Assembly (NCBI GenBank): GCA_905331475.1
Contig: CAJNYU010001727.1
Span: forward strand, 62,001 to 126,000
DNA from: Rotaria socialis
Taxonomy: Eukaryota; Rotifera; Eurotatoria; Philodinida; Philodinidae
Direction of reading: 5' to 3'
DNA length: 64,000 bases
Shown: positions 53,901 through 64,000 of the stretch, piece by piece
Numbering within the stretch: the first letter of the stretch is position 1
Layout of the letters: every line of letters begins with the position of its first letter
Made by a program: the position numbers and the translations under genes
The notes under the pieces: model-generated
Database searches by the model: none
What the model was told of the DNA's origin: nothing
What the model saw: only the letters and a program-made list of their open reading frames with translations

Positions 53901-56572
53901 AATATACTTGAAGAAGTGTGCGTGTAGGAACAAGGTCAAAAATGAATTGAGTCGAAGCTCCATTCAAACAAAAGATCAAGCAATCTTTTCTTTTTCTTTT
54001 TTGATTAACATTGTTCCGCCTAAGTAAAAAAAATGAAGGATTAACTCTTCCAAATTTTTATTGACTTTATATAAACATGTATATTTTGTCTTTTTTTCGA
54101 AGACGTGGATATTGGAAGAGTTCTAACGACCAGATGGTTTTTTTCTCTTCAATTCAATTTTAAGAATGTACATAGAGAAGAAGTTTGTTCATTAAAAATG
54201 AGCATAGAATAAACTATAGTCACACCTCATCATCATACATCAATTTCGGATCGTGACGATCGAGAGAGAGAGAGAGAGAGAGAGAGCGAAGAACATACGA
54301 GGACCAAACGGAGACGTTTGTTCAGAGTAAATAAACGAATGATGTCTATGGTTAGTTCCGTTGTCGCATTCGATTGATGATCGATCAATTGTATTCGTTA
54401 ACATAGAAATAGATGGAAGAAGATGATTAAAATTTACATTCGATTTCCTCTTACTCACATCACAAGTAAATAAGAAAAAAAAACAAAAGCAAATTCATTC
54501 GATTTCCGTTCAGACTTACTTTAAAATCCATTTATGCATTTTAGAAGATGTCGAAAAAAAATTATATATCTCTTCAAGAGTTCGCTGTAATCGGATCATG
54601 AACCTTCAGAAAAAAAAAACGAGTAGTAATCGATACCTGAATGAAGGTTTCTTGGCGTCAGTCAATATTTGCTTTTCCCGTTCTACAGATATATATCAAT
54701 ATGCACCTTAATCAGATATCGATATGAATGACAAGAGTGAGAAGACGAAAAAAAGCTGAGACGCGTATACAATGCCATCTGTTCATTATTCAATAATTTA
54801 AAGAGAAGATGAAGAAGAAGAAAAAAGAAAAGTCTTGATAGACATTATTAGTTTTTACTTCTGTCTACACATATTGGTCTCATTTTGAATAAAAGTATGT
54901 TTGAGAACAAACATTGTTAAGATATTGTATACACGTTCTGCCAATCATTATTATGAATATGTTTTATTTAATTGAAAATTTGATCGGCTTTGATTTCTCC
55001 CTCTCTCTCTCTCTCGCGCGCGTTTTATTAATAACAAAAAATGGTTTTCGACAAAGATAAGAAGAAAAAAAATCCAGATGTGATGAACGTATTACCATGG
55101 ATATTTATGTGGAAAGAGAAATTGTTTTAGATAAATGGGAAAAAGCAGAAAAAGGAAAAAAGGGAATTTAAAAGGGTGTTCAAATATTTGCTATATTGAA
55201 GTCAATAGTTTTCATTTCTGATGCAAAAAAGAAGAAGAAGAAGAAGAAGGGAAATTACTCGTTCCGATCCATCACCGGTTGAGAGTAGATAAATGCTCAT
55301 ATGCTCTCAACTGTTACGATTGAGATTTCATCATAATTCTACTATTAGTTTCGTTTGATGAATACAATGGTAAATACATAAATCTACTTTCGTAGTCAAT
55401 TGAACATAGAATGGCAAAAGAACAGATCTAGTTGAAACGTTTGGCTTGGATAATAATGTATCGTTATACTGATTCCAGTATCGAAACTTATTCTGGTAAA
55501 TATTTTATGAAGAAATATTTACAATAGAGACTAAGTGTGTGTATTGTGTTTTGTAAACGTCTATGCATACGAATTATATCATCATTCAGACTTCTAGAGC
55601 TTGAACTTAGAATATATAAAGTGTCTATTTTACTATTGGATTTGTAGTCTGCGATTTCTCGTATTTATATAAAGCTCCCGCTATTAATTATCGATCATAT
55701 TATAAATGTTTCAAGTTCGAAATAATCAGTACTTAAATTATGATGGGTGCACTTGAACTTGAGAATCAAACGGATTTTGACGTGCAGTGTTTGATTTATT
55801 GAAATATCGATAGAAATTAGATGACGAAAGTGCATTACTGTAAATAAATTTATGAAATTTAAGTTCATTAAAAATATCGAGAAGAAACCTTTTAATTCAA
55901 CATTAATTTTATAGAAAAAAATCCATTACTACAAACTTTTTTTAGACTTTGATTTTTTTCTATTGGCAATCAGACCCGAATGTAAATATTGTAAAGCTTC
56001 ATGAAAATTACCCTAGTCTCATTGAAGAACGAAAGTTGAAATATTTATATTGAATTTTATGTTTTTTTTAATATTTATTGGGCCAATACAGTGAATAAAA
56101 TGGTGACTAAAATTAAAAGCGCTGTTTATCAAACTTTTTTTCTCAATAGAAAATTTCAGATTACTTTAGATTAAAACGTCAGAGCGATCTCCTATGAAAT
56201 TAAATCTAAATAATATACTTGTAGGTAGAAGTTCAGTATTACAAAACTTTGATAAAAAGAGAATAAAATTACGCAATTTTTACTGTTGATGAATTCATGA
56301 ACTTTTTCATTGGAACTCTTTGTGTCATGACTTCGAACAATTAAGATGAGTTATAAATTCTATTTATTTTAGTTTCCAGATCATCTGATTAAAAAAATCA
56401 TGATTCGACTCTAACAAGAGAATTAGATTTGTTTTCTTATTAGATGTTCAAATAAGAGAAATGTGCTGGCAAACAGCAAACAGCAAACAGATCGCCATAT
56501 GTCTACATGTGTTTTCAACAATTCATTCCAAGAGATTGTTTTTTACTTTATTAGTAATAACAAAACAGAAAA
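50926..56572. promoter_or_regulatory. 5.6-kb gene-free region upstream of FOXA
   Basis: The longest gene-free stretch in the window, in front of a developmental regulator, so it plausibly holds cis-regulatory DNA. No gene, RNA or transposon recognised. Simple sequences are: alternating purine/pyrimidine CGTGCGTGTACACGCGCG near 51142, GA-rich 51290-51330, TA-rich 52750-52780, pure (GA)n at 54262-54286 and (CT)n followed by CGCGCG at about 54999-55022. Confidence 0.4.
54262..54286. repeat. (GA)n microsatellite
   Basis: Uninterrupted GA dinucleotide run inside the FOXA upstream region. Confidence 0.9.
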
Positions 56573-57277
56573 TTAAACAATTTCAGTTTCCTAAAAATAA
56601 AGAAGAAAAAAGTAATTTATTTGATAAAATAAAATTCTACGTACCATATCTTGATAGTCCAGTAATTGTCGTCGTATTGCTGAATTATCAGTCCAGGAAA
56701 TAAAATCTTCTGTGTTTCTATATCGAAAAAAAAATTTGGCATAAAATGTAAAATAAAATATGTACCTTGTAACAAGAAATGCTGGATCATTAACAATATC
56801 AGGTCCGATACGGACATGTCCTTGTTCAATAAATTTAACGGCTCCCGGTAAATGTTGTGCCATATGATTACGTGTCATGATAACAGGTAAACGCCGTCGA
56901 CAGAATCGACTAGCTGTTATTTTATCAATCAATTCGAGGTTTTCCTTTGTTGGTATTAAACCGATTGCATGCCTTTGAAACAAAAACGTTTTGATAAAAA
57001 TGACATGATAATATGAAACTATATTTTCTTACAATTTTTCTAATAATGTACGCGTAGATTCAATACGGAATGGATCCTTGGGATCTAGTTCTTTAATTTT
57101 GCGTGCTATGTCACGTATTCTTCGTGATAGTTCATTATACTTTGTGTAATCTTCACGTTTTTGTATGTGAAATTTACGCATAACAGTGACTTCATGCAGA
57201 TTTTTATCAACTTCCCAATTGATAAAATCAACTTTTTTCAACAGTTTACGTTCATGAAAACGTAGTTTTCGTACCAT
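56573..57277 (-). CDS. IMP3: U3 snoRNP protein IMP3
   Basis: Four exons (57277-57033, 56972-56766, 56717-56645, 56590-56573) give 180 aa; human IMP3 has 184. [60 protein letters not shown] and [20 protein letters not shown] match IMP3 along its length, including the S4 RNA-binding domain. IMP3 joins MPP10 and IMP4 in the small-subunit processome and stabilises U3-pre-rRNA pairing in the nucleolus. The last exon is only 18 nt: after QDM the donor GTACGT is used, and a 54-nt intron leads to ETEIV-stop. Reading through the donor would instead add a non-conserved hydrophobic tail. Confidence 0.95.
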
Positions 57278-58398
57278 GATGACTTTTGTTTTTGTTATCT
57301 AGAAAAAAAACGAAACTTGCTTAAAGTATTTTTATGAAACATCTGAACATGTTTCTTTTTTCTATTGTCAATATCCAAAAAACCTTGTTATCGTTCAATG
57401 TCAGCCTTGATAAAAGTCACAGAGGGATAGAATTGCATAAATCGTTTATATCACGTTTTGTGACTGAAACCGATGAGACTAACCTATCTCATAGGCTATC
57501 TGTACACAAGACTTGCTGAGGTTAGTGACATGATTTGTGTCGATATAATATTCTGTGGGAGTTATCGTCGTCTCATTAATTTTTTGACCTTATGAAACTA
57601 GTCGATCGAAGATAGTAAAACAGATATTTGATTTGAACAATAGTCCATAAGAAGAAAATAAAAATAAGAACATTTTTAATCTTAACTATGCACAAAATTT
57701 CAAGTTACTCTCGCTACTGACTATATTTGATCAGTTGATTGTTCGTGAACTTCAAAATTCTATAGCACAGTTGCAAGGTTCATCTATTGAATAAGACATA
57801 AGTGTTAGTTCCTTTTTAATTTCCATCACTCTAACACAATACTAAATATTGGCAAAATTTTTTTATAAAATTTTTTAACTCAATAAGTCGCTAGCAATTT
57901 AACGTTCGAAAATATTTCCTTGTTGGAGTTAGATCAATATTTTCTTCCATCATTTACTTGAAGTTCATGATTTAAAATCAAATCTGGATAATAAATCTGT
58001 TTAAAATATATTATCATCTATTTATTCATACTCTACTGAATCTTGAAACCAAACAAAGCCTAATTTTAGACCACGCTAAACATACGCTTCTATCTAGGAA
58101 CGAGAATTATTCCATTTTTAATTTAAACTATAACCCTTCTCAACAGAAAGGCTGGTAATGAATTTTTATCTCTGGTTAGTTCTGAAACTTCTCCGGAAAA
58201 AAAAACAAAAAACAAAAATCATCACTCGTTTGATTCATTTATTTATTAAAATAAATTCTGTGCTTTTATTGCCCATCACAAGTCACCGTTTTACAAAACA
58301 GGAAAAAAAACTAAACCGGCTGAATTAAGTAATATATAAGTAATACAATGAAAGAAAAAAATAATAAAGTTACTCTTTTAAAATTCGATTCGTTTTAT
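57278..58398. other. Intergenic region
   Basis: About 1.1 kb between IMP3 and CREBL2. AT-rich, with no gene or repeat recognised. Confidence 0.5.
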
Positions 58399-58683
58399 TT
58401 ATTTCATTAAATTGGTAACATCAGGATCATCACTCCACTGTATTAATTCTTGGCGTATTTCTTCATTATTAACACCATTTTGATCCAAATATTGACAAAT
58501 CGTGCGAATACGTTCTAATTCTTGTTGTAACTGTATAATCGCTTTTTCTCGATCACCAACAAGTTCTTCGAGATATTCATAACGGAGTTTCTTTCTGTGA
58601 CGACATTGTCGTGCACTTTCGCGACTTTTTTCCAATCGTGTATTCGAATCGCTCTTCATTGGTTTACGACCTCGTTTACCCAT
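58399..58683 (-). CDS. CREBL2: CREBL2-like bZIP protein
   Basis: A single coding exon of 94 aa. It begins MGKRGRKPMK and continues with LEKSRESARQCRHRKKLRYE YLEELV, the basic region and start of the zipper specific to CREBL2 (human: GKRGRKPAK, then SRQSARECRARKKLRYQYLE). The zipper follows at about residues 38-70. CREBL2 partners CREB in metabolic and adipogenic transcription (family knowledge). Compared with human (120 aa) it lacks a short N-terminal extension and the Ser-rich tail. An acceptor (TTTTTCAG) 22 nt before the ATG implies a spliced 5' leader, or a short coding exon further upstream. Confidence 0.88.
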   Translation of the reverse strand: MGKRGRKPMKSDSNTRLEKSRESARQCRHRKKLRYEYLEELVGDREKAIIQLQQELERIRTICQYLDQNGVNNEEIRQELIQWSDDPDVTNLMK

Positions 58684-58903
58684 TTGCGTGCTTTTTTTTG
58701 TGAATCTGAAAAATATAAGTATTGATTAATTGTTGAACTGTTATTTTTTTTTGTTTAATCATCAATTGGAACTAAAAGACAAAATAGCAATACAAACAAG
58801 CACAAGAAAAAACATTAAATCATAAAATGAAGAACAACATTCATTAATCTTCTGTTTTCTATTGCACAAATAATTTTTTTTATAAATTAAAATACTTGAA
58901 AAA

Positions 58904-61900
58904 TTATGTTCGAATTTGAAATCGACCTTTTTTAACTGTTGTTATATATTTGACGCCTTTAAATGGTTTGTATTTTTCTCCGTGCATGTCAACACGTTGT
59001 ACACGTATGCCGGATATAGCGATTTGATTCAATGTAAAACGAACGTTCAATATTGGATTAGATTCTGGTATTGGTTGACCAGTTGATAAAACAATATTTC
59101 CACGTAATGATGGTAAACGTGCAGCACTTTGAGCATTACTTTCGATTTTACCAATATCCCAAACAAGAATTTTTTTCACAGGATCAAATGTACATTTGCC
59201 TTGTGTTGGAGTTAGAGTACAATTGAGCACACTTTTCGGCATTGTACATTCAATTACAACAGCTTCAAGCTTGAAATAGAAACATAATAGTAAGAAAATA
59301 GTTTTAGAAGAAGAGAAAAACAGTACGAACAGTTTTGCCCATTGTTTGTTTCGGTCCAACAGTTAGTTCAAATCGACCACCACTACCTTCGCGAAACTGA
59401 ATATTATGTTTGACGTAAACTGGAATGGATATTGAACTATAAAAATCAATCAAATCAGTGAACAAGCAACGAGTAGTAAATAAAATCAAAGCACAAGCAT
59501 AGAAATTGAAATGCGTTGTGGTATGATTCGTAAATATTTTTCTTTTTCTATGTCATCCAGTGTAGATTCAATGTTGTAAGTACTCTTTGTTTCTCTAGCG
59601 TTTCATTTCATTTCAAATTGAAATCTATAAGCGAAAACAATAGATTGCTGAATATGCAAATGATTGACTAGATGACGATACGTTACAACCAGAAATCAAA
59701 ATATCGAGTCGTCGAGAGTAAGTTTTATGCGAGGTCAACACGTTATGTGCATAGTGAGTAGAATTTTATTTTCTATAAGGCTAAGTTGCGCCTGATAATT
59801 AGTATAGTAACTTCATTCACGTAGTGTACCACATGGAAATCATTTATGAGACAGCCGATAAACAAAATTTAGATTTAAGACAAAGTTATATAAACTAATC
59901 ATTTTCAACTCTAAAGTTACAAAATTATGACAACACGTTTGTTTAAACGATTTATATTATACCGCAGCTATTGCCTTATTGAGTAGAAGATTTTTTTCCG
60001 TGCATCTGGATGCGAAAATTACAGCTTTTCGTGACTGTAACTCCTGTGAGGAAACAACTGTTTTACAACACTGTAATCTCACATTTGATCAAAGGGTTCT
60101 CACACAAAAGACTCTGCGTTCTTACCTGCTATCTGATTTCATCACAGTCGACTCGCTCCCCTATTCTTAGGATTAAAATTATAGAATCATCCCAGGACGA
60201 GCTTTACGACGTCCGTATACGGTGAAATACGGGCCGTATACGGCCCTTTTCTGCCGTATACGACGGTAAATCGCCGTATTTGGTCGTATTACATGGCTCC
60301 GTATTACGATCGTAAATCTCCGTGTCGTAATACGGTGAAATGCGATCAAAAACGACCGTAAAGCGCCGTATTTCGCCGTATACGGCACGGAGATTTACGA
60401 TCGTAATACGGAGCCATGTAATACGGCCAAATACGGCGATTTACCGTCGTATACGACCGTGTATGTTCGACCTGGGCATCTATTTCGCCCCTGGAGTTGA
60501 TTACAATGATGATTTACCACGTTCTTGTCGTTAGAATACTTTTTAGTGACTACTATAAAATTATATTAAATAATTAGTAACTTACTTTTGTGTACCAATA
60601 TGATATGAAATCAAACGAAAATTGCCATCAGGTGGAATGAATGAAAGAACACGTTCACTCTTTAAAAAAAAAAGAAAAGATTCAATCATTCAAAAACAAA
60701 ACATTACGAATATCAATCAATCCTACCTCCCATTTTTTCAATCTAACACATGGATGAAAACTAACATCATCCAATAGTCTTGGATTAATAAACGATAATG
60801 TTAAATCAGGCATGCCACTCAATTTGACACAGCAATCAATCTAAATAATAGACAAATATCGTTGGAAGAAATTTCTCGACATCAACACAAGCATTCAATC
60901 GAATTGTGTCTATAGCAAAAATTTGTATTTTTTTGTTCTTGTTTCTACATATAATCTTAGCGGACGATTTAGCATTGTGCAAATGTATTCGTACCACACC
61001 GCTGATTTCAGCAGTAATAATCATGCCTCGTTGATCAATAATGGCATCAAATGATTCAATAATATCGAACAATATTTCATTTGTTGTTCGATGTACTATC
61101 CCTACTTTACGCCATGTTATACCTGATTCCATTCCAACAGCTAATCTTTTCGCATGTTCCCGTGACATATCAACACTAGTATGCAACAATAAGAGACAAT
61201 GTATTTCAAACGAATACTTCAACTCAATGTTTTTTTCTTAGAAATTTATTATTATGAAATATAAATAAAATACTCCTTTCGCGTCTTGCAATAACCATTC
61301 TTATGTTCACTTACATATCCTTGAATTTCACACATGACGGTAGCTCCATTACGATCAATAATAGCATCGATTTCTTCAATTAAATCAAAATAAGATTCAT
61401 TATTTGTATATTTAACACCCATACGACGCCATGGAATATTCGATAATTGACTAGACGGAAGTACATTACTAATGCTAGAAGAATAAATTTAAGCCTTTTG
61501 TCTTTGCATTCTGCTTTTTTTTAATCATTTAATTCTAAAACTGAATAGAACCTGCAAATTGTGGTTTTTTTCAACTTACTTTGTACTATCGCCAGTAACG
61601 AGATTTGCCACTTTACGGAATATATTTGGTGGTTTAATAAGTTCTTTTAATATATTTGTTTCTGTTGCTAATGGTAAACCAGAATCAAGCATTTCATCTA
61701 AGAGCTGCATAGAAAAAAAACAATTTGTTGAAGAGTAACAACAAAGAAAATATCGCTTACTTCATAAACAATAACATAATTATCTTTAAGAGATGTTTCA
61801 GTACATTCAGTAAAGTAATCCTCGAAGACTTCCACAATACGGTGAAGAAATTCAATGACAAAAAGTGGTGCAACTAAAATTTTAATAATAGGAAAAATTA

Positions 61901-62641
61901 ATAAAATAAACTTTTATTGCCAATAAATAAGTTTGACTGTGACTCTGATATCAATCAATTTACAGATGAGTCTTACATCATGTAGTAGAGATTAGATGAA
62001 GCCTAAAGTGGTAGACCTCTCTTTTAAGTGATAGTCGGTTTAGTAGAATTTTTACTTAGCTTCGAACGCCTGTAAAATTTTATTTCCTATCCCAACTGAT
62101 GATTTTATGAATATAGATACCTTTCGTACAGAATCGAACATTTAATATTAGCCTCTAAAAAAATAAAACATATTGGAGAATTTGTCTTTTTTGCTACCGA
62201 CTAGCTAGAAAAAAACATTTGAACTCGATCCAATAAAATGGTCCATAGAGATAATCTGAGAGACACTAGAGCATGTAGACAATGCATACGGCTTACTTTC
62301 ATTGGTAAGAACAGCCACAAAATAAAGATTATTGCGAAATATATTTATCAAATAATGATGAGGTGTTGCAATTACAGGTGGAACGTCTTCAGCATTGGCA
62401 CACTGTATTCAGAGAATATTTCTGATTAAATATATACAAAAAACAAACAAACAATGATTCCAATTACTTTAGATTGGGCTTCGAAAAAATAATCACATAT
62501 CGATTTTCCTACAACTGTTTTCCAATGTTTTTCCATGAAAACATCCCTACAAAAAAATATTAATATGAATGCTTTGTTAACCTTTCGTAGAATTGCCAAC
62601 ACTCACCCGGATGCATTAATAATAAATAGACTATGAATCAT
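58904..62641 (-). CDS. AP3M1: AP-3 complex subunit mu with two alternative exons
   Basis: Exons: 62641-62607, 62546-62468, 62402-62297, 61873-61761, 61704-61580, alternative 61474-61315 or 61175-60995, then 60840-60727, 60659-60586, 59436-59331, 59269-58904. The first alternative gives 425 aa, the second 432; human AP3M1 has 418. MIHSLFIINASGDVFMEKHW, IATPHHYLINIF, PLFVIEFLHR, LPLATETNILKELIKPP, the mu-homology domain with IDCCVKLSGMPDLTLSF, RLLDDVSFHPC, and the end GEKYKPFKGVKYITTVKKGR plus FQIRT all match. AP-3 mu reads Tyr-based sorting signals on cargo for lysosome-related organelles. The 1149-nt intron 59437-60585 holds word-repeat element C. Last donor (GTTCGT at 59330) is non-standard. 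Confidence 0.95.
60191..60476. repeat. Word-repeat element C (CCGTATACGG words) in an AP-3 mu intron
   Basis: A 286-bp GC-richer island in AT-rich intron DNA. Ends are CCCAGGACGAGC (from 60191) and, reverse-complemented from 60476, CCCAGGTCGAAC. The interior is made almost wholly of CCGTATACGG, CGTAATACGG, CGCCGTATTT and ACGGCCGTAT variants, and the two halves fold back on each other. CAT flanks both sides, a possible 3-bp target duplication. Confidence 0.75.
60995..61474 (-). other. Tandem mutually exclusive exons in AP-3 mu
   Basis: Exon A (61474-61315, 160 nt) encodes SNIPWRRMGVKYTNNESYFD and then LIEEIDAIID...EIQGY. Exon B (61175-60995, 181 nt) encodes SGITWRKVGIVHRTTNEILF and then DIIESFDAIID...EISGV. 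They are homologous, both accept phase AA| and both leave phase 0, so either splices in frame to the next exon. Joining A to B puts a TGA as the second codon of B, and skipping both shifts frame to an early stop, so exactly one must be used. Exon A is the conserved form. Confidence 0.8.
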
Positions 62642-63074
62642 TCTACGTTAAATATTCAATCTGTAAATGAAACAAGAAAAATGTTTTATATTTTCGTGAA
62701 ATGATTTATCAATGTAGAACAAGCTAATGCAAAGAAGCATTGCTAGTCACAAGTCGTTGTCTTTTTTTTCTTCTTATAATCTACTAGTTAAATGAAGGCG
62801 TCAAGAAAAAAAAACTATACAAAGAACAATATCAGCACACAAATACGAAAAAAAAATATAGAACAATCCAAACAACGTATATATATTTATATCTGACAGG
62901 CACAAAAATAATAGAAACGAATGAAGAGAAACAAAAATAATATCTGATGAATTTTAGCTTTTCTCGTTCGATGCGAGTGAACATGAGTAAATATATCAAA
63001 TTAGTAGACAGTAACAACAACAATAACAAAAATATAATAAGGATAATCATGTTCATTTATTCTGTTTTTCTTCA
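62642..63074. other. Short intergenic region
   Basis: About 430 bp between the AP-3 mu start and the SLBP stop. AT-rich with A runs. No gene seen. Confidence 0.5.
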
Positions 63075-63948
63075 TTAATCGAATGCCATAGCTGAACGTG
63101 AATCAACGTTGTTTACAATAGTATCCATTGAATCAGCGACTTCTAAATCAATAACTGAACCAAATTTAAGCTCGATGTCTTTGCCTTGATGTGGATTAAC
63201 TGTAAGTGATTCTTCAAAATCATATAAATCGGGTAAAAAATTTTCATCAATTTCTTCCATGCTCATTGATGAAGACGATGGTGTTGAATAACCATCACTA
63301 CGCTGAGATGACGCTATTGATACTGAATCATCATCATTATTACCATCTCCACCACCACCACCATTTTCCTTTATTCTAAAATAACCAATTAGCATTAAGC
63401 ATTGAGCAATATCGAGAACGACTTTGCTGATATGAAATCTGTATTTGTGTGTAAATCATTTTTTCTGATAGATATTAGTTATCGATCACTCGTTTTATAG
63501 AAACTAGAATATTTTGTCACACTTCCTGGAAGATTGATTTTGTTCACTCATTATAGTTTATGCAAATTTTAAAGATAGTAAAAAGATTAATTTACAATGC
63601 AAATGTTGAGGAGATTATAGAACATTCTTATATCTCTCATGCATCTACAAAAGCTTGAATCTATATGCAATTCTCTTCAAAATTAACATATGTTCAACTG
63701 AATTTTATCCGTCTATTTTCAAATATTCATGCCTACTTTGCCTAATAAAACTAAAATCTCACAACGAATATTTCCCCCTTTATTCAAGTTCATTGAGTAC
63801 AATTAATCGACGGATAAAAATAACATACTTTTCTGCGCCAAATTCATGAAGTTTTCGACGCCATGCTTTAATAGCTCCATCAAAACCACGTCGAGACATT
63901 TTAGCGTATTTGCATGGAGTGCGTGGATGTTGTCTTGTACGAGATTTT
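63075..63948 (-). CDS. SLBP: Histone stem-loop binding protein (SLBP), N-terminal part outside window
   Basis: Two exons are visible. 63948-63829 encodes the second half of the RNA-binding domain: TRQHPRTPCKYAKMSRRGFD followed by GAIKAWRRKLHEF. This fits [20 protein letters not shown]...W of SLBP, which binds the histone mRNA 3' hairpin to drive its processing and translation. After a 453-nt intron, exon 63375-63075 encodes a Gly-rich, Asp/Ser-rich, acidic C-tail of about 100 residues ending SRSAMAFD-stop. The phase of the splice (AA|A) is consistent. The rest of the RBD lies beyond base 64000. The Ser-Trp after SRR is Gly-Phe here. The tail has no recognised partner motif. Confidence 0.75.
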
Positions 63949-64000
63949 CTTTACATTAGAAAAGAATTTAAATAATAACTTAACAGACGAACGAAAAATA

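Noticed and set aside
60179-60534. Two similar frames (RFTIVIRSHVIRPNTAIYRR) on opposite strands
   Set aside because: Caused by the inverted halves of the CCGTATACGG element inside an intron.
60836-60994. Extension of the second AP-3 mu alternative exon (VRIHLHNAKSSAK...)
   Set aside because: It lies beyond a phase-correct GTACGA donor and reads through a 154-nt intron to a stop. The conserved protein resumes at 60840.

Overview
The window is AT-rich eukaryotic DNA. Gene density is high, introns are tiny (mostly 48-60 nt, GT...AG with T-rich 3' ends) and a few introns are longer. The proteins are animal: FOXA, CHPF, HMG-CoA reductase, AP-3 mu, IMP3, CREBL2, SLBP, a sialin-type SLC17 transporter and cytoplasmic actin. 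Base composition and intron style look like a bdelloid rotifer (Adineta/Rotaria type). That is inference; the sequence only shows a compact invertebrate genome.

Layout. 1-3028 (minus): membrane-anchored coiled-coil protein of the kinectin/RRBP1 type, cut by the window edge. 5747-8281 (plus): sialin-like SLC17 transporter with an 8-nt microexon. 9308-11029: nested repeat element carrying a possible tiny spliced ORF. 12051-13221 (plus): NHL-type beta-propeller protein. 14148-15620: large fold-back DNA element with TA target duplication and an assembly N. 19278-22225 (plus): HMG-CoA reductase, perhaps with an extra first exon at 18192. 23291-24701 (plus): actin. 27491-31038 (plus): chondroitin polymerizing factor. 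32404-46650 (minus): large secreted SCO-spondin-like mosaic (VWD, C8, TIL, LDLa, about ten copies of a discoidin-like domain, TSP1, VWC, cystine knot). 49339-50925 (minus): FOXA with a 5.6-kb gene-free upstream region. 56573-57277 (minus): IMP3. 58399-58683 (minus): CREBL2. 58904-62641 (minus): AP-3 mu with two mutually exclusive exons. 63075-63948 (minus): SLBP, running off the window.

The genes are unrelated housekeeping, developmental and extracellular genes, each with its own exon structure. Nothing suggests an operon.

The most unusual structures are short elements that share the end CCCAGG...CCTGGG (or ACCCATG...CATGGGT). Each is filled with degenerate copies of its own self-complementary word: ATGCATTAT, TCGGATTCCGA/GGATCC, CCGTATACGG or ACCGGTTACCGCGG. 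One is nested inside another array built from GGAAAACGTCGAAA. Other points of note are the mutually exclusive AP-3 mu exons enforced by reading frame, and the tiny spliced ORF at 10519-10721.
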